DNA from: DASWUZ01 sp036401395
GTDB lineage: Bacteria > Acidobacteriota > Terriglobia > Terriglobales > Acidobacteriaceae
Assembly: GCA_036401395.1 (NCBI GenBank)
Contig: DASWUZ010000123.1
Location: forward strand, 19,506 to 83,505
Direction of reading: 5' to 3'
DNA: 64,000 nt
The notes below the pieces were generated by a model. It worked only from the letters and a program-made list of their open reading frames with translations. It searched no databases and was not told the DNA's origin. Position numbers and translations under genes: made by a program. Of the stretch, positions 62,709 to 64,000 are shown one piece after another; within the stretch, counting starts at the first letter, position 1, and every line of letters starts with the position of its first letter.

Positions 62709-63065
62709 GCGCAACGCGCGGGAGGCCGCGCCGGGCTTGCTCTGGACGCGCGGTTGACAAGCCTCAGCCGATGATTCATGATTCCCAGCGAACCAGAGCA
62801 GCGGTTTTCTTCGCCCGTAAGACATTTTGAATGAAGGCCGCTTGCGCAACTCCACAATCGCAGTGAACATTTACCGGTGAGCGGCCAGAGAGCCGACTCG
62901 CCCGGCCCGCAGAGCCTCCTACTCAGAGAATGCCCGCGGCGGCGAGATACCCATCACCCTTCCCCAGTCTCCGCGATTCGCATGACAGCCTGGCAGCGCC
63001 GATCATCAGCCGCCCATCAGCAATCCATAGTCGATCCCTAGCAGCAATTGAGGAGAATTCGCACC
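62709..63065. other. Intergenic region before the beta-helix gene, with weak promoter
   Basis: 357 bases without a gene. A TTGACA (62754-62759) is 17 bases from CATGAT (62777-62782), a plausible promoter with a 280-base leader for the beta-helix gene. A GAGGAG near 63051 gives its ribosome-binding site. No terminator for the MacB pair is seen. Confidence 0.4.
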
Positions 63066-64000
63066 GTGAAACAAGCCTTCAGAATCGCAGCAGCAATTGC
63101 CGTCTGTGCCCTTGCATCCGCTAGCGCGCACGCGGAGTGGACAATAGACTGCTCCGCCGGACAATCCCTCCAGAACGCAGTCCTTAACGCACCGCCTAAC
63201 TCGAGCATTTTCGTCAAAGGCGTCTGCTCGGGCCCGATCACTATAACCACCGACGGACTCCGCATCGTCGCGGACCTGGGCGCGCAGATCAACGGAAAAG
63301 GCAAAGACGCCGTCACTGTAGATGGCGCGCAGCGGGTCGTGCTGAAGGGCCTGCTCATCACCGGCGGCAACAACGGCGTGGTCGTAGACCGGGGCGGCCA
63401 GGCTACGCTTCAAAATGACCACATCACCGGCAATGCGCTCACCGGCATCCTTGTGCAGGCACATTCCTCGGCTACTTTGGGCGATGGCGACGATCGTCAG
63501 AATGGCTTCGACGGCATTGATGTTGAGTCCACCTCAGCCCTGATTATTAACGGCACCTACAGCATCACGCAGAACGGCGTCTTCGGTATCGACATCAACA
63601 ACGGCTCAAGCCTGACGCTCACGGGCGCGCATCTCTCCGTACAGCAGAATACCGTGGGCGTTCAGCTGGGCACCAACGCCTCCGGTTTTCTGGACGGCCA
63701 GTCCTCGCTCGACGCCTCCGCCAACTTCACCGTGGGCCTTACGATGGTCTCGGGCTCCCACATGGTTGATTTCGGAGGAGCGATTTTGACCAACGAAAAC
63801 GGTAACAACGGGCTCTCGCTAAACTCCAAGGCAGGCCTCGACCTCGATGCCGGCGCTGCCGTAACCAGCAACGGCAATGCCGGTGACGGCGTTCATCTGG
63901 AACAGTTATCGGTGATGACCATCTTCAACAATCCGCTATTTTCGGGCTCGAACGCGACCACCCTGCTGGTGACCCGTGGCAATCAAGGCGATGGAGTCAA
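63066..64000 (+). CDS. Secreted right-handed beta-helix repeat protein (3' end missing)
   Basis: The frame starts at a GTG (63066) with GAGGAG about 11 bases upstream and stays open to the window edge (311 codons). The signal peptide is KQAFRIAAAIAVCALASASA, cleaved near HAEW. The rest is Gly/Asn/Asp/Thr-rich with repeated short turns, e.g. GLLITGGNNGVVVDRGGQAT and LIINGTYSITQNGVFGIDIN, as in parallel beta-helix (pectate-lyase/NosD-like) proteins. Only two early Cys residues are present (WTIDCSAG and GVCSG), perhaps a disulfide. Adhesion or carbohydrate binding is possible. The C-terminus is not in the window. Confidence 0.8.
   Translation, partial: MKQAFRIAAAIAVCALASASAHAEWTIDCSAGQSLQNAVLNAPPNSSIFVKGVCSGPITITTDGLRIVADLGAQINGKGKDAVTVDGAQRVVLKGLLITGGNNGVVVDRGGQATLQNDHITGNALTGILVQAHSSATLGDGDDRQNGFDGIDVESTSALIINGTYSITQNGVFGIDINNGSSLTLTGAHLSVQQNTVGVQLGTNASGFLDGQSSLDASANFTVGLTMVSGSHMVDFGGAILTNENGNNGLSLNSKAGLDLDAGAAVTSNGNAGDGVHLEQLSVMTIFNNPLFSGSNATTLLVTRGNQGDGV

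Overview
The window looks like a chromosomal segment of an acidobacterium (class Terriglobia / family Acidobacteriaceae is the best guess). This is inferred from the gene content: an Oar-like TonB-dependent receptor with an N-terminal carboxypeptidase-regulatory-like domain, two CRTAC/ASPIC-UnbV beta-propeller proteins, six secreted TPR proteins, a DevABC-type exporter, paired MacB-like permeases and a high G+C, densely overlapping gene layout. There is no rRNA, tRNA, insertion sequence, prophage or CRISPR array that I can see. Both ends cut through genes.

Layout. 0-3 kb: two divergent secreted TPR genes, the left one truncated by the window edge. 3.2-5.6 kb: a membrane GGDEF-EAL c-di-GMP enzyme with both active sites intact. 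5.6-9.4 kb: a CecR-like TetR regulator followed by permease, ATPase and HlyD-type adaptor of an exporter. 9.5-11.6 kb: convergent amino-sugar genes (BadF/NagK-type kinase and nagA). 11.7-14.8 kb: nfo, methylmalonyl-CoA epimerase, tsaB, rimI and a DUF465 protein. 15-18.2 kb: a GyrI-like protein, then psd-pssA and an Asd-like gene that has lost its catalytic residues. 18.2-23.8 kb, minus strand: dGTPase-like HD hydrolase, a large TPR protein, a membrane glycosyltransferase, DUF192 and a 31-residue microprotein. 24.3-35.3 kb: a complete Tad/Flp pilus locus split into a minus-strand arm (flp, cpaA, cpaB, cpaC, cpaE, cpaF, tadB, tadC) and a plus-strand arm (two TadE-like genes and a TadG-like gene). 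35.4-41.4 kb: a PaoABC-type molybdenum aldehyde oxidoreductase with divergent maturation genes xdhC and mocA. 41.9-43.6 kb: an outer-membrane barrel and a toxin-antitoxin pair whose PIN toxin is split by a frameshift. 43.7-47 kb: a transsulfuration pair behind a secreted TPR gene. 47-58.2 kb: TPR, CRTAC, TonB receptor, TPR, CRTAC. 58.2-60 kb: RbsD/FucU-like protein and a FucP-type sugar symporter. 60.2-62.7 kb: two MacB-like permeases without an ATPase. 63.1 kb to the end: a truncated secreted beta-helix protein.

How it fits together. The dominant theme is the cell envelope: export (DevABC, MacB-like), adhesion (Tad pili), periplasmic molybdoenzyme, outer-membrane uptake and many secreted TPR scaffolds. 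Short ATGA overlaps tie several genes into operons. Twice a secreted TPR gene comes first and overlaps the start of an unrelated cytoplasmic enzyme (TPR-dgt, TPR-cystathionine synthase). The best candidate for an undescribed system is the 47-58 kb block, where two TPR + FG-GAP/UnbV modules flank and face an Oar-like TonB receptor. No function can be read from the sequence alone.
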